Source of the DNA: Hydrogenophaga taeniospiralis | GTDB lineage: Bacteria > Pseudomonadota > Gammaproteobacteria > Burkholderiales > Burkholderiaceae_C | Assembly: GCF_020510445.1 (NCBI RefSeq) | Contig: NZ_JAHBAG010000001.1 | Location: 4,750,501-4,814,500, forward strand | Length of the DNA stretch: 64,000 nt | Direction of reading: 5' to 3' | In this document: positions 1-9,650 of the stretch, one piece after another | How the letters are laid out: each line of letters opens with the position of its first letter | Numbering within the stretch: the stretch's first letter is position 1 | The notes under the pieces: generated by a model | Told to the model about the DNA's origin: nothing | The model's database searches: none | The model's input: only the letters and a program-made list of their open reading frames with translations | Made by a program: the position numbers and the translations under genes

Positions 1-488
1 GCATCCGACAGGCCCTGGCGCAATCGGCCCGCCTGTGCCGTGTCGGTTTCGACCAGAAAGATCCAGGGCCGGGCATCGGGGCGCAGGGGCTCCACCACCG
101 GCGGGGCGCTTGGCGCCACCTGCTCCAGCAGCGTGCGGGCCAGGGCAACCAGCCGCCGCAGCCCTTCGCCCACGTTCCGCCAAGCGCTCTCGCTGGGCGC
201 GCCACCCGCACCCGGGCCACGGACCAGCGCGGTCAGCGGTTGTTCCGCCTGACGCGCCGCGTCGGACAACGCCGGCATGCCAAAAACGCCCGCCGTCCCG
301 GTCAGGCTGTGCACCACGCGGTGCAGTGCCTCGGCCTCGGCCAGGTCCCAGCGCTGGGGTGAGAGCCGCCTGAACAGGGTTTCGATGCTGCCCAGTCGGG
401 TGGGCAGCTGCTCGGCGAATCGCCGGTTCAATTCGTCCAGCGCCGCGGCGGCCGCGTCGTGCCGGTCCTGGGTGCCTGCATCACTCAT
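1..488 (-). CDS. Hpt domain / receiver protein, N-terminal part (runs off window)
   Basis: The visible 162 residues begin with a histidine phosphotransfer domain. The motif HSLTGTAGVFG fits the Hpt H-x-L-x-G-x-A-G consensus and puts the phospho-accepting histidine near residue 60. A linker with PP repeats follows, then the first strand of what looks like a receiver domain (IFLVETD, around residue 140). The rest lies outside the window. The ATG start overlaps the stop of the upstream CheY-like gene by 8 bases, so the two are translationally coupled. It is the last visible member of a five-gene signalling operon. A diguanylate cyclase output domain would fit the YfiR-like gene upstream, but that is inference. 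Confidence 0.7.
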   Translation of the reverse strand, partial: MSDAGTQDRHDAAAAALDELNRRFAEQLPTRLGSIETLFRRLSPQRWDLAEAEALHRVVHSLTGTAGVFGMPALSDAARQAEQPLTALVRGPGAGGAPSESAWRNVGEGLRRLVALARTLLEQVAPSAPPVVEPLRPDARPWIFLVETDTAQAGRLRQGLSD

Positions 489-867
489 GGTGGTCCCCCC
501 ACACGCTGCGCACCTGCGCCGCCAGCGTCATCGGGTCAAACGGTTTGGGAATCACGGCCAGCGCGCCCAGCGCCGTGTAGTGCTGCACTTCCTGCGGTTG
601 CACCTTGGCGGTCATGAAGATCACCGGCACGCGGGCCAGCGCAGGCAGCGCGCGCAGGGCCTTGAAGGTGCCCGGGCCGTCCATGCCCGGCATCATCACG
701 TCGAGCAGCACCAGGTCGGGGGCAAAGGCCTGGGCCTCGCGCACGGCCTGCTCGCCGGACGAGCACACCAGCACCTGGAAGCCACCCACCATCTCCAGAG
801 CAATGCGGGCCACGGCCTGGATGTCGGGTTCGTCTTCGACGTACAGAATGCGTTGCAGTGTGCTCAT
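481..867 (-). CDS. CheY-like single-domain response regulator
   Basis: This 128-residue protein is a lone receiver domain. The acidic pocket is E11-D12, the phospho-accepting aspartate is D56 in LLDVMMPGMDG, and the conserved Thr (IFMTAK) and Lys (IPKPF) follow. The ATG at 867 was chosen because it overlaps the stop of the histidine kinase gene in an ATGA junction and gives the normal receiver length; the longer upstream frame reads into the kinase gene. There is no output domain, so it probably passes phosphate from the hybrid kinase to the Hpt protein encoded next. Confidence 0.9.
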   Translation of the reverse strand: MSTLQRILYVEDEPDIQAVARIALEMVGGFQVLVCSSGEQAVREAQAFAPDLVLLDVMMPGMDGPGTFKALRALPALARVPVIFMTAKVQPQEVQHYTALGALAVIPKPFDPMTLAAQVRSVWGDHHE

Positions 868-3125
868 GGCGTGTGTCCTTCCCGCGCGCCGCGGGTGTCG
901 GGGGGCGTGATGGCATCGAGCAGCTGGCGCGGCGAGACGCTGGATTTGCGCAGCACCGCGTCCACCCACTGCCCGTCGCCCGGCACTTCGTCGCCCCCGG
1001 TCAGCACCACCACGCGCGCGCCGGGCTGCTGCTCATGGATCGCGGGCAACAGGCTCCAGCCCGATTCGTTCGGCAGGGTGAGGTCGAGAATCACCGCATC
1101 GAAGCGCTCCAGCGCCACCCGGGCGCGGGCCTCGCGCAGGTTGGTGGCGTGTTCGAGGTCGAAGCGGTCGCCCGCCATGGCGCGCACCATCTGGTGCGTG
1201 TCGGCGTCGTCTTCCACGTGCAGCACCCGGGGTGTCGATGGCCTGGCCACCGATACCCGCTGTTCGAGCAGGCCCAGCAGGCGGGACTGGTCCAGGGGTT
1301 TGGCGAGCCATTCGACCTCCGGGAATTCGGCGCCGATGGCCTGCTGGCCCTCCTGCATCCGGGCCGAGATCACGATGATGGGCAGCCGCGCCGTGGCCGG
1401 CCGCGCGCGCAGCTCGCGAATGATCTGCTGGCCATCGGTATCGGGCAACAGCAGGTCCAGGGTCACGGCCGCATAACGGTTTTGCAGGGCCAGCCCCATC
1501 GCCTGGGCACCGCTGGCGGCCGAATCCACCGCGTACCCGGCACGCCGGAGCATCTGGCTCAGCAGGCGGCCCACATCGGGATCGTCTTCCACGACCAGGA
1601 TGCGCGGCGCGCCGGGCCGTGCGGCCGTCGGGGCCACCGGCCCGGCCTCTGGCGGCTGCGCGCGCCACACCGGGAGCTCGAAGAAGAAACAGGTGCCCTG
1701 GCCCTCCTGCGACTCAAACCCGATGCTGCCGCCCATGCGTTCAATCAATTCGCGGGAAATCGCCAGGCCCAGCCCGGTGCCGCCCTTTTTCCGTGTGTCC
1801 GACGCGTCGGCTTGCGAAAACTTCTGGAAGATGCGGCCCTGGAAACTGGCGGGGATGCCGGGGCCGTGGTCCCGCACCTCCACCCGCACCACCTCACCGC
1901 GGCGCCGCACGGCCACCTCCACCGGTGAGCCCTCGGGCGAGAATTTCGCGGCATTGGACAGCAGGTTGGCCAACACCTGCTGCAGCCGCTGGGCGTCCGC
2001 CCAGACCCGCAGGCCATCGACCCGTTGGCTGAGCGCGTAGCGCACCTTGTACTGTTCTCCGTAGGCCAGGTTCTCCGCCAGGGATTGCTCCAGCAAGGGC
2101 ATCAGCTCCAGCGCGCGCATGTCGAAGTGCAGCTTGCCCGCCATGAGCCCTTCCATGTCCAGCAGGTCGTTGATCAGGTAGGACAGCCGCTGGCTGTTCT
2201 TCTTGGCGATGCCCACCATCTCCTGGGCATGCGGCGGCAGCGGGCCCACGGCCCCGCCAGCGATCAGACCCAGTGCCCCGCTGATGGCCGTCAAGGGCGT
2301 GCGCAGCTCGTGGCTCACGGTGCTGATGAACTCCGACTTCACCCGGCTGGCGCGCTCGGCTTCGTCTCTGGCCAGTTGCATGTCCATCGTGCGCTGCTCC
2401 AGGAACAGGCGCTCGCGCCGCAAGGCGTTGTCGCGCGCCTGGATTTCGGCGAGCATGTGGTTGAAATGGTCCACCAGGGTGCCAATTTCGTCGTTGTGGG
2501 CCTTGGTCGCGCGGATCGAATAGTCCTGCTCGCGGGACACCCGGTGGGTGACCTGGGCCAGCGCGAGGATCGGGGCGGTGACGATGCGGCGCAGGCGCAT
2601 GCCGAAATACACCGCCAGCGCCGCGAGCAAGGCCCCCAGCAGCACCATCGCCGCCTGCCCCGCCAGGATGTCGAGCCAGATGGGCAGCAGATGCGCGGAA
2701 AGCTCGATCTGCCCCACGGTCTGCCCGCCATCGGTCATCACCTGATGGACCGCCAGCGTGGCGGGCAGCACGGCCAGCACCAGGCGTTCAAGCAGGCCCC
2801 CGCCGTGGTCCGGCCGGGGGAACTGGACCTGCGCGAACAGCGCGCCTTGCGCGTCGAGCAGGCGCACGGTGTCGATTTCTTTCTTGGCCGACAGCGCCGA
2901 CAAGGTCAGCCGCGCGCTCTCGGGATCGTCGAAAGCGAGCGCGGCCCGGCTGTTTTCACCCACCACCGCGGCCAGCGCGAGCAGTTGCGCCTGGGTGTCG
3001 TGGTAGCGCGAGTAGGCGCTGCCGATGGTGAACACCAGGGCAATCGCCAGCACGGCGACCAGGGTGTTGAACGCCAGCAGCAAGCCCAGCTTGCGCACGA
3101 TGGAGAGGTCGCGCCACGTCATCAT
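864..3125 (-). CDS. Membrane hybrid sensor histidine kinase with two receiver domains
   Basis: This 753-residue inner-membrane kinase has a TM segment near residues 12-34, a periplasmic region resembling a CHASE8-type sensor, a second TM near 165-190, and a HAMP linker. A HisKA domain follows (SHELRTPL, catalytic His near residue 270), then an HATPase with N box (NLLSNAAKF), G1 (DHGPGIP) and G2 (GTGLGLAI). Two receiver domains end it (VVEDD with TLDLLLPDTDG, and HVEDD with ILDLTLPNESG). The start overlaps the stop of the YfiR-like gene (ATGATGA; 3125 or 3122), and the stop overlaps the next regulator gene. It probably senses a state reported by the receptor/YfiR pair and feeds a phosphorelay. 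Confidence 0.9.
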   Translation of the reverse strand: MMTWRDLSIVRKLGLLLAFNTLVAVLAIALVFTIGSAYSRYHDTQAQLLALAAVVGENSRAALAFDDPESARLTLSALSAKKEIDTVRLLDAQGALFAQVQFPRPDHGGGLLERLVLAVLPATLAVHQVMTDGGQTVGQIELSAHLLPIWLDILAGQAAMVLLGALLAALAVYFGMRLRRIVTAPILALAQVTHRVSREQDYSIRATKAHNDEIGTLVDHFNHMLAEIQARDNALRRERLFLEQRTMDMQLARDEAERASRVKSEFISTVSHELRTPLTAISGALGLIAGGAVGPLPPHAQEMVGIAKKNSQRLSYLINDLLDMEGLMAGKLHFDMRALELMPLLEQSLAENLAYGEQYKVRYALSQRVDGLRVWADAQRLQQVLANLLSNAAKFSPEGSPVEVAVRRRGEVVRVEVRDHGPGIPASFQGRIFQKFSQADASDTRKKGGTGLGLAISRELIERMGGSIGFESQEGQGTCFFFELPVWRAQPPEAGPVAPTAARPGAPRILVVEDDPDVGRLLSQMLRRAGYAVDSAASGAQAMGLALQNRYAAVTLDLLLPDTDGQQIIRELRARPATARLPIIVISARMQEGQQAIGAEFPEVEWLAKPLDQSRLLGLLEQRVSVARPSTPRVLHVEDDADTHQMVRAMAGDRFDLEHATNLREARARVALERFDAVILDLTLPNESGWSLLPAIHEQQPGARVVVLTGGDEVPGDGQWVDAVLRKSSVSPRQLLDAITPPDTRGAREGHTP

Positions 3126-3691
3126 TGCAACACCTTGCCCGCGAGTTTGAGCATCTGGCTGTTGAGCACCAGGCCGGAGCGCTGGGCCGCCGCCAGATTG
3201 ACATCGAAGCGCACCCGGTTGGCCTCGATCCGCAGGCCGATCATGCCCCCGGCCTGCACGAACCCGGGCAGGTCGCCCACGGTGAGCACCGGCGCATTGC
3301 CCAGGCCGCGCAGCAGCGCGTCCAGGCGGTCCGCGTCGCCCTCGCCGATGAACAGCACGTCGCACTGCCGGACCTTGGCCGCAACGGCGCCGGGCACGAC
3401 CTCCAGCGCCCGGCCACCCATCGCCCGCCCCTGCAGCTGCGCGAGCTGGCCCTGCAGCGCCTCGGCCCCCGTGCTGCACAGCCTGAGCGGCGCGCTGACG
3501 GCCTCGTCACCCGCAGGCCACTGCGTGAACTTGATGAAGTTGAAGACGAAGCCCGCCTTGACCGCGTGCTCGCTGGCCGGCTGCGCCAGGCCCCCGGCGG
3601 CAGCCCCCAGGAGCAGCAGCGCGCACAGCATCCGCCGGGCGCCGCGCGTGCATGCGGCCACCACGGGACGCGTCCATGGGGCACTGTCCAT
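3122..3691 (-). CDS. YfiR-family (DUF4154) periplasmic protein
   Basis: This 189-residue protein has a signal peptide (hydrophobic LCALLLLGAAAGGLA) followed by HAVKAGFVFNFIKFTQWP, the typical opening of the YfiR/DUF4154 family. In Pseudomonas, YfiR is a periplasmic protein that represses a membrane diguanylate cyclase. Family members are often encoded beside TonB receptors and hybrid kinases, as here. The ATG at 3691 shares one base with the receptor stop (TGATG), and its own stop overlaps the kinase start, so receptor, YfiR and kinase are made in sequence. What it senses is not visible in the sequence. Confidence 0.85.
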   Translation of the reverse strand: MDSAPWTRPVVAACTRGARRMLCALLLLGAAAGGLAQPASEHAVKAGFVFNFIKFTQWPAGDEAVSAPLRLCSTGAEALQGQLAQLQGRAMGGRALEVVPGAVAAKVRQCDVLFIGEGDADRLDALLRGLGNAPVLTVGDLPGFVQAGGMIGLRIEANRVRFDVNLAAAQRSGLVLNSQMLKLAGKVLQ

Positions 3692-5682
3692 CAAAAGCGC
3701 AGCTCCATCTTGAGACGGACGCTACGGCCATCCTGTGGCAACTCCGTGATCCAGCCGCTGGCCGAGATCGGTTGCCGGTAGGCCTTGTCGAACAGGTTGT
3801 AGATGCCCAGGGAAACCGACAATCCCGGCGCCCAACGGTCGGCCGTGAGGTGCAGGTTGGACAGGCCCTGTCCCGGCAGGCGCGCACCGCTGGCGGCACG
3901 CCGGGCGCTTTCCAGCTGCCACTCGTAGCCCAGGCGCAGCCCGGCTGCGGGCAATGGGGCTGAAAAATGCAGCTTGCCGAGCCAGTGCGGGGAATTGGCC
4001 AGGCCTTCGCCACGGGCGAACCGCGCCTGCTGGCGCGAGAGGCTGGCCCGCAACCGCCCGCCCCAGCCCCAGGTCCTGTCGGCCGAGAGTTCCAGCCCGG
4101 TGGCCTTCACGCGCAGCCCGGAAGCGAACCGCCACGCCTCATCGTCCCAGACGATCAGATCCTTCAACGACCACTGGTACAGCGCCCCACGAACGCTCAG
4201 ATCGGGCGCCACGCGGTGGTCCACCACGAGCTCCCGGGTATCGATGACTTCGCTGTCGACGGCGGGCAGCAGCGTCGGGGACTCGCCTGCACGGAAGTCC
4301 CAGTCGCGTTCCGACGTGTTGGGCGCCCGGTGAGCCCGACCGGCCATCAGCTTGAGCGCGGAAGCCGGCGCGGCCTGCCAGATCAGCGCCGCCCGTGGGC
4401 TCGACCGGGTTCCGTTGACGCTGTTGCGATCGGTGCGCAGTCCCAGGGTCGCCACCAGCGTCTCCGACAGGCGCCATTCGTCCTGGGCGTACACCCCCGC
4501 ACGCCAACCCGAGTTCGGGTATTCCTTGTCCAGCTCCTGGCGCGGGTTGTCCTGCAGCTCCAGCCCCACCATCAGCTTGTGCGCCGGCCGTGCGGTGGAC
4601 AACAGGCGCAACTCACCACCGCGGGAGGAACTCGCGCCTGCGTAGGAATACCACCAGTCGTCGTACTTGGCATCGCTGTCGAACCGGTACTCTTCCAGGA
4701 ACAACCGCGCGAGCAGCTGCAGTGAGGCATCCGCCAGCGGGCCCTGGTACTGCACTTGTGTGAGCAGGTAGCGGTCCCGGATGAACTGGTTCGGCTCCAG
4801 CGGCCGGCTGCCACCCGCGGCCGTGGGGTCGTCTTTGCGGCGGTCGCTGTGGATCAGCTCGAACGACCAGGGACCCTTGGCCATGCGCGTGAAGAACGCC
4901 TCGTCGCGTTCACCGTCCATGTCGGTGGCCACGCCCGCAATGCCTTCGCCATAGTCGTAGAAGCGGTTTTCTCCCCGGGCGCGCAGGCCGGAAGCGGACA
5001 CCAGAAAATCCAGTCCACTGTCGAGCCGCCGCCCCACACTGACCCGGCCCTGCCGCAGGCGCTGCGGGTCTTGCACCGCCGCCGCCAGCTCCGCCCCGTC
5101 GATGCCCGCGCCGTCGCGCGTGACCACATTGACCACGCCAAAGAGGGCGTTCTGGCCATACACCGCGCCGCCCGGGCCCGGGACGTACTCAATGCGTTCG
5201 ATCAGGTCCAGATCCAGCGGAAACTCGTGCCCCAGGGTGGCGCTGTCGTACGTGGCCTCGTTGACGCGGTTGCCGTTGATGGTGACGAGCACCCGCACGT
5301 TGAGGTCACCCGGCTGGCTCAGCCCCCGGGTGCCCAGATAGGTGTACTGCCGGTCGTAGGTGCTGTGCACGCCGGGCAGGCTGGTCAGGGCCTCGGCCAG
5401 GGTGCGCCAGCCAAAGGTCCGGATGTCCTCGCGGGTGATGACGCTGACCGCGGCCGCCACCTCGCTCTGTTTTTGCTGGTACTTGGAGGCACCGACCACG
5501 GTGATCTCCATCAGTTGCTCCAGGCTCAGTGCCGCCATGTCGGTGGCGGCCCGGGCCGGAAAGGTCGCCGCCAGGACCAGGGCCAAGGCCAGCAGCCGGG
5601 AGGGCATGGCGCTGGGCGCCCATCCGCCGGATCGCCGGGTCATCAACAGGCCGCCGGTGGGTGGTGCAGAAACGGGGTGCAT
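3691..5682 (-). CDS. TonB-dependent outer-membrane receptor
   Basis: This 663-residue protein has a signal peptide (LALALVLAATFPARA), a plug domain (VVGASKYQQKQSEVAAAVSV, then IERIEYVPGPGGAVYGQNALFGVVNVVT) and a C-terminal beta-barrel ending in an aromatic residue (LKMELRF). Methionines at 5643 and 5607 are possible later starts; the one at 5607 would give a normal-length signal peptide. The plug resembles siderophore or vitamin receptors, but the ligand cannot be read. It heads an operon with YfiR and phosphorelay genes, which suggests a receptor that also feeds signalling. A CRP-like dyad lies about 100 bases upstream. Confidence 0.9.
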   Translation of the reverse strand: MHPVSAPPTGGLLMTRRSGGWAPSAMPSRLLALALVLAATFPARAATDMAALSLEQLMEITVVGASKYQQKQSEVAAAVSVITREDIRTFGWRTLAEALTSLPGVHSTYDRQYTYLGTRGLSQPGDLNVRVLVTINGNRVNEATYDSATLGHEFPLDLDLIERIEYVPGPGGAVYGQNALFGVVNVVTRDGAGIDGAELAAAVQDPQRLRQGRVSVGRRLDSGLDFLVSASGLRARGENRFYDYGEGIAGVATDMDGERDEAFFTRMAKGPWSFELIHSDRRKDDPTAAGGSRPLEPNQFIRDRYLLTQVQYQGPLADASLQLLARLFLEEYRFDSDAKYDDWWYSYAGASSSRGGELRLLSTARPAHKLMVGLELQDNPRQELDKEYPNSGWRAGVYAQDEWRLSETLVATLGLRTDRNSVNGTRSSPRAALIWQAAPASALKLMAGRAHRAPNTSERDWDFRAGESPTLLPAVDSEVIDTRELVVDHRVAPDLSVRGALYQWSLKDLIVWDDEAWRFASGLRVKATGLELSADRTWGWGGRLRASLSRQQARFARGEGLANSPHWLGKLHFSAPLPAAGLRLGYEWQLESARRAASGARLPGQGLSNLHLTADRWAPGLSVSLGIYNLFDKAYRQPISASGWITELPQDGRSVRLKMELRF

Positions 5683-5778
5683 GGCTGGGAAGCGGACAAC
5701 CGCAGTGTTGGAAGTGCTGGTGCAATCGATTTCTCAGATTATCGGACGCCATCCGATTTTCTTGAGTTGACGGCCCAG

Positions 5779-5800
5779 GCGTGTGACATTGCTCACACGC
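5779..5800. promoter_or_regulatory. Perfect CRP/FNR-type palindrome upstream of the TonB receptor operon
   Basis: The bases read GCGTGTGA-CATTGC-TCACACGC, a perfect 8-bp inverted repeat with a 6-base spacer. The core TGTGA-N6-TCACA is the cAMP receptor protein consensus. It lies 97-118 bases upstream of the receptor start. A second, weaker dyad (ATCGGA-CGCCA-TCCGAT, 5741-5757) sits between it and the gene. The fit to CRP is seen directly; that a CRP or Vfr homologue of this organism uses the site is inference. Confidence 0.5.
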
Positions 5801-5895
5801 GGCGCCAAATACCCGCCGTTCAACCGCCCATGTGCTGCGGCTTTGCAACGCTGCGAGCCCCCCCGGGGCGGCGGCCCTTGCCCGCGCTCTGCCGC

Positions 5896-6987
5896 TCAGG
5901 TGTCCTTGGAAATCTTGATGCTCGGGAACTTCGAGGAAAAGTCCTTGGCCTTGGCCGCGATCTTGATCGCCACCTGGCGCGCCACCGTCTTGTAGAGCGT
6001 GGCGATCTCGCCATCGGGCTCCGCCACCACCGTGGGTTTTCCGCTGTCGGCCTGCACGCGGATCGACATGTTCAGCGGCAGGGCGCCCAGGTAGTCCATG
6101 CCGTACTCGGCGGCCATGTTCTTGCCACCGTCGGCGCCAAAGATGTGCTCGACGTGACCGCAGGCGGGGCAGCAGTACACCGCCATGTTTTCCACGATAC
6201 CCAGGATGGGCACCCCCACCTTCTCGAACATCTTGATGCCCTTGCGCGCGTCCAGCAGAGCGATGTCCTGCGGGGTGGTGACGATCACCGCGCCGGTGAG
6301 CGGCACGCGCTGGGAGAGGGTGAGCTGGATGTCGCCGGTGCCGGGTGGCATGTCGACGATGAGGTAGTCCAGTTCTTTCCAGTTGGTCTGGCGCAGCAGC
6401 TGCTCCAGCGCCTGGGTGGCCATGGGGCCGCGCCAGATCATGGCCTCGTCACGGTCGATCAGGAAGCCGATCGAGATCACCTGCACGCCGTAGTTCTCCA
6501 GCGGCTCCATGGTCTGGCCATCAACGCTCTCGGGCCGGCCTTCCAGCCCCATCATCATGGGCTGGCTCGGACCGTAGATGTCGGCGTCCAGGATGCCGAC
6601 CTGCGCGCCTTCGGCGGCCAGCGCCAGCGCCAGGTTCACCGCGGTGGTGCTCTTGCCCACGCCGCCTTTGCCCGAGGCCACGGCGATGATGTTCTTCACA
6701 TTGGGCAGCAGCTGCACCCCGCGCTGCACGGCGTGCGCGGTGATCTTCATGCCCATGTTGACCGAAACGTTCTCCACGCCGGGCACTTCCTTGGCCGCGA
6801 CGATCAGCGCACGGCGCAGCGCCGGCATCTGGCTCCTGGCCGGGTAGGCCAGCTCGACGTCGAACGAAACGTCGCCGTACTGCTCATTCAGATTCTTCAG
6901 CGCCTTGGTGGACACGAAGTCCTTGCCGGTGTTCGGGTCGGTCACGGCCTGCAGGGCCGCCAGCAGCGCTTGTTGGTCAACAGCCAT
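5896..6987 (-). CDS. apbC: Iron-sulfur cluster carrier protein ApbC/Mrp
   Basis: This 363-residue P-loop ATPase of the Mrp/NBP35 family carries and transfers [4Fe-4S] clusters in the cytoplasm. It has an N-terminal MIP18-like domain (ALLAALQAVTDPNTGKD), the deviant Walker A GKGGVGKST, switch motif DADIYGPSQP and a C-terminal CxxC (CCPACGH) that binds the cluster between subunits. The ATG at 6987 has a Shine-Dalgarno sequence (AGGAG) about 8 bases upstream, so the longer frame to 7218 was rejected. It is transcribed away from metG. Confidence 0.95.
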   Translation of the reverse strand: MAVDQQALLAALQAVTDPNTGKDFVSTKALKNLNEQYGDVSFDVELAYPARSQMPALRRALIVAAKEVPGVENVSVNMGMKITAHAVQRGVQLLPNVKNIIAVASGKGGVGKSTTAVNLALALAAEGAQVGILDADIYGPSQPMMMGLEGRPESVDGQTMEPLENYGVQVISIGFLIDRDEAMIWRGPMATQALEQLLRQTNWKELDYLIVDMPPGTGDIQLTLSQRVPLTGAVIVTTPQDIALLDARKGIKMFEKVGVPILGIVENMAVYCCPACGHVEHIFGADGGKNMAAEYGMDYLGALPLNMSIRVQADSGKPTVVAEPDGEIATLYKTVARQVAIKIAAKAKDFSSKFPSIKISKDT

Positions 6988-7154
6988 TCGAAAAATCTCC
7001 TGTGAGGAACGGTTTTGTGGGGTGCGGATGCGTGCCGGCAAGTCTACCCGCCCACCCGACCGGGGCCGATACACCCAGGGGCCATGAGGGCTTGCGCCAG
7101 CGCCCTTCGCGCCGCGTGTGGCGCCCAGCAACCCGGGGCGGCGGGCAGGCGGCC

Positions 7155-7160
7155 TAAAAT
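7155..7160 (+). promoter_or_regulatory. Possible -10 element of the metG promoter
   Basis: TAAAAT lies 30 bases upstream of the metG start. The same hexamer occurs at a similar place upstream of the DUF3460/scpA genes (29311-29316). No convincing -35 is visible, so this is a weak call. Confidence 0.3.
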
Positions 7161-7189
7161 CACGGGTTCCCCGACAGAAAGTACCTCCC

Positions 7190-9244
7190 ATGAGCCAGCG
7201 ACGCCTGTTCGTCACCACCGCCCTGCCCTACGCCAACGGCCATTTCCACATCGGCCATATCATGGAATACATCCAGGCGGACATCTGGGTGCGGTACCAG
7301 CGCATGCAGGGCCACGAGGTGCATTTCGTCTGCGCCGACGACGCGCACGGCGCGCCCATCATGATCGCGGCCGACAAGGCGGGCAAGACGCCGCAGCAGT
7401 TCGTGGCCGACATCGCCGCCGGCCGCAAACCCTACCTGGACGGTTTCCACATCGGTTTCGACAACTGGCACAGCACCGACGCGCCCGAGAACCACGCACT
7501 GGCCCAGGACATCTACCGCGCCCTCAAGGCCAACGGCCTGATCGACACCCGCACCATCGAACAGTTTTTCGACCCCGAGAAAAACATGTTCCTGCCCGAC
7601 CGCTTCATCAAGGGCGAGTGCCCGAAATGCGGCACCAAGGACCAGTACGGCGACAACTGCGAAAACTGCGGTGCCGTCTACGCGCCCACCGAACTCAAGA
7701 ACCCGTATTCGGCCCTGTCCGGCGCCACACCGGTGCTGAAGAACTCGGAACACTTCTTCTTCAAGCTGTCCGACCCGCGTTGCCTGGCCTTCCTGGACCA
7801 GTGGACGCAGAGCGGTGCGGTGCAACCCGAGGTGTTGAACAAGATCGCCGAGTGGATCGAGCCCGGCGAAGACGGCAAGCCCAAGATGGGCGACTGGGAC
7901 ATCAGCCGCGACGCGCCCTACTTCGGCATCGAAATCCCGGACGCGCCGGGCAAATACTTCTACGTCTGGCTGGACGCGCCGATCGGCTACCTGGCCTCGC
8001 TGAAGAACTACTTCGGCAAGACCGGCCGCGATTACGACGCCTTCATGGCCGACCCGTCCACCGAGCAGTACCACTTCATCGGCAAGGACATCATCACCTT
8101 CCACACCCTGTTCTGGCCGGCGATGCTCAAGTTCAGCGGCCGCAAGGTGCCCAACGCGGTGTTCGTGCACGGCTTCCTCACCATCAACAACGGCGAAAAG
8201 ATGAGCAAGAGCCGGGGCACTGGCCTGAACCCGCTCAAATACCTGGAACTCGGCATGAACCCCGAGTGGCTGCGCTACTACCTCGCGGCCAAGCTCAGCG
8301 GCAAGAACGAAGACGTGGACTTCAATCCCGAAGACTTCATGGCCCGGGTCAACAGCGACCTGATCGGCAAATACATCAACATCGCCTCGCGGGCGGCCGG
8401 CTTCATCGCCAAACGCTTCGGCGGCCAGCTCGGCGTGGTCTCGGCCGACGGCGACAGCCTGCTCGACCACCTGCAGACCGCGGCTCCGTCCATCACCGAG
8501 CTCTACGCCGAGCGCGAATACGGCAAGGCGCTGCGCGAGATCATGCTGCTGGCCGACCGGGTCAACGCCTACGTGGACCAGAACAAGCCCTGGGAACTGG
8601 CCAAGAAGGAAGGCATGGAAGGCCGGTTGCACGATGTCTGCACCACCTGCATCGAAGCCTTCCGCCTGCTCACGCTCTACCTCAAGCCGGTGCTGCCGGC
8701 GCTGGCCGCCAACGTGGAGGCCTTCCTGAACACCACGCCCCTGGGCTTCGGCGACGCACGGCGCCTGCTGGGCGCGGGCCATGCCATCGGTATCTACCAG
8801 CACCTGATGCAGCGCGTGGACGTGAAGCAGCTCGACGCACTCTTTGAACCGCCGCCCGCACCGGCCGCCCCGGCCGTGGTGCCCGGCGGTGAACCGATCG
8901 CCGACACCATCTCCATCGACGACTTCGCCAAAATCGACCTGCGCATCGCGCAGATCGTGAACTGCGAAGCGGTGGAAGGCTCCACCAAACTGCTGCGCCT
9001 CACGCTCGACGTGGGCGAGGGCAAGACGCGCAACGTCTTCAGCGGCATCGCCAGCGCCTACCGCCCCGAAGACCTGGTGGGCAAGCTCACCGTGATGGTG
9101 GCCAACCTGGCGCCGCGCAAGATGAAGTTCGGCGTCAGCGAAGGCATGGTGCTGGCCGCCAGCCACGCCGACGAAAACGCCGAACCCGGTATCCATATCC
9201 TCAACCCCTGGCCGGGCGCCACGCCGGGCATGCGGGTGCGCTGA
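7190..9244 (+). CDS. metG: Methionyl-tRNA synthetase
   Basis: This 684-residue class I synthetase charges tRNA-Met. It has the HIGH motif (FHIGH, about residue 20), a zinc knuckle (CPKCG...CENCG, near 145-165), the WLDAPIGY signature and the KMSKS loop (KMSKSRG). The last 110 residues ([14 protein letters not shown] onward) form the EMAP/Trbp111 tRNA-binding domain that makes the enzyme a dimer, as in long bacterial MetG. The ATG at 7190 starts at the family N-terminus; in-frame codons back to 7118 have no support. Confidence 0.97.
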   Translation: MSQRRLFVTTALPYANGHFHIGHIMEYIQADIWVRYQRMQGHEVHFVCADDAHGAPIMIAADKAGKTPQQFVADIAAGRKPYLDGFHIGFDNWHSTDAPENHALAQDIYRALKANGLIDTRTIEQFFDPEKNMFLPDRFIKGECPKCGTKDQYGDNCENCGAVYAPTELKNPYSALSGATPVLKNSEHFFFKLSDPRCLAFLDQWTQSGAVQPEVLNKIAEWIEPGEDGKPKMGDWDISRDAPYFGIEIPDAPGKYFYVWLDAPIGYLASLKNYFGKTGRDYDAFMADPSTEQYHFIGKDIITFHTLFWPAMLKFSGRKVPNAVFVHGFLTINNGEKMSKSRGTGLNPLKYLELGMNPEWLRYYLAAKLSGKNEDVDFNPEDFMARVNSDLIGKYINIASRAAGFIAKRFGGQLGVVSADGDSLLDHLQTAAPSITELYAEREYGKALREIMLLADRVNAYVDQNKPWELAKKEGMEGRLHDVCTTCIEAFRLLTLYLKPVLPALAANVEAFLNTTPLGFGDARRLLGAGHAIGIYQHLMQRVDVKQLDALFEPPPAPAAPAVVPGGEPIADTISIDDFAKIDLRIAQIVNCEAVEGSTKLLRLTLDVGEGKTRNVFSGIASAYRPEDLVGKLTVMVANLAPRKMKFGVSEGMVLAASHADENAEPGIHILNPWPGATPGMRVR

Positions 9245-9650
9245 GCCCTCCGCGCCAGAACACACCCATCCCACCCAGCTCGCGCATGCACAGACCGCAC
9301 AGCATCAAGCCCACCCACGGCGCGCCTTCGCGCCGCAAGCGGTTCGGCATGCGCCTGCACCACTGCGGCCCACCCACGGGTCGCTGAAGGACGCCGTCGC
9401 CCCTCCACGGCCCGCGGCCCGAACTCCCCCTGCCTCCTACGGTGCTGCGCTCGACGCAGCGCGACAACACCGGGTTGCTGTCCGCAGCGAACACGGGTGG
9501 ACGGCTCCTCGGCCCGGCAGTTGCCGGCAACCAAGGGTCCGACATCCTGCCGTTTGCCGGCCCCAACCCCTGGTACGCTGCCCGGGCATGTGGCGTATCT
9601 GAACCGTTCGGCCCCCTCTCCTTTCCTGTTCAACGACCAAAGGTCCCGTC
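9245..9650. other. 405-base non-coding gap between metG and Ehr-type cluster 1
   Basis: No frame here has family signatures; open frames on both strands look like GC-driven chance ORFs. A GC-rich self-complementary stretch (GGCGCGCCTTCGCGCC, about 9319-9335) could end metG transcripts but lacks a T run. The leader of the downstream cluster must start here, but no clear promoter is visible. Confidence 0.5.

Noticed and set aside
2025..3713. 562-codon plus-strand frame opposite the histidine kinase
   Set aside because: Shadow frame; the minus strand encodes a full kinase with all catalytic boxes.
5741..5757. Hairpin ATCGGA-CGCCA-TCCGAT as terminator of mrp
   Set aside because: The T-rich side lies in the plus direction, where no gene ends; it fits an operator dyad better, and even that is weak.
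7160..9274. 704-codon open frame on the minus strand opposite metG
   Set aside because: It mirrors metG, has no family motif, and is explained by high G/C third positions on the true strand.
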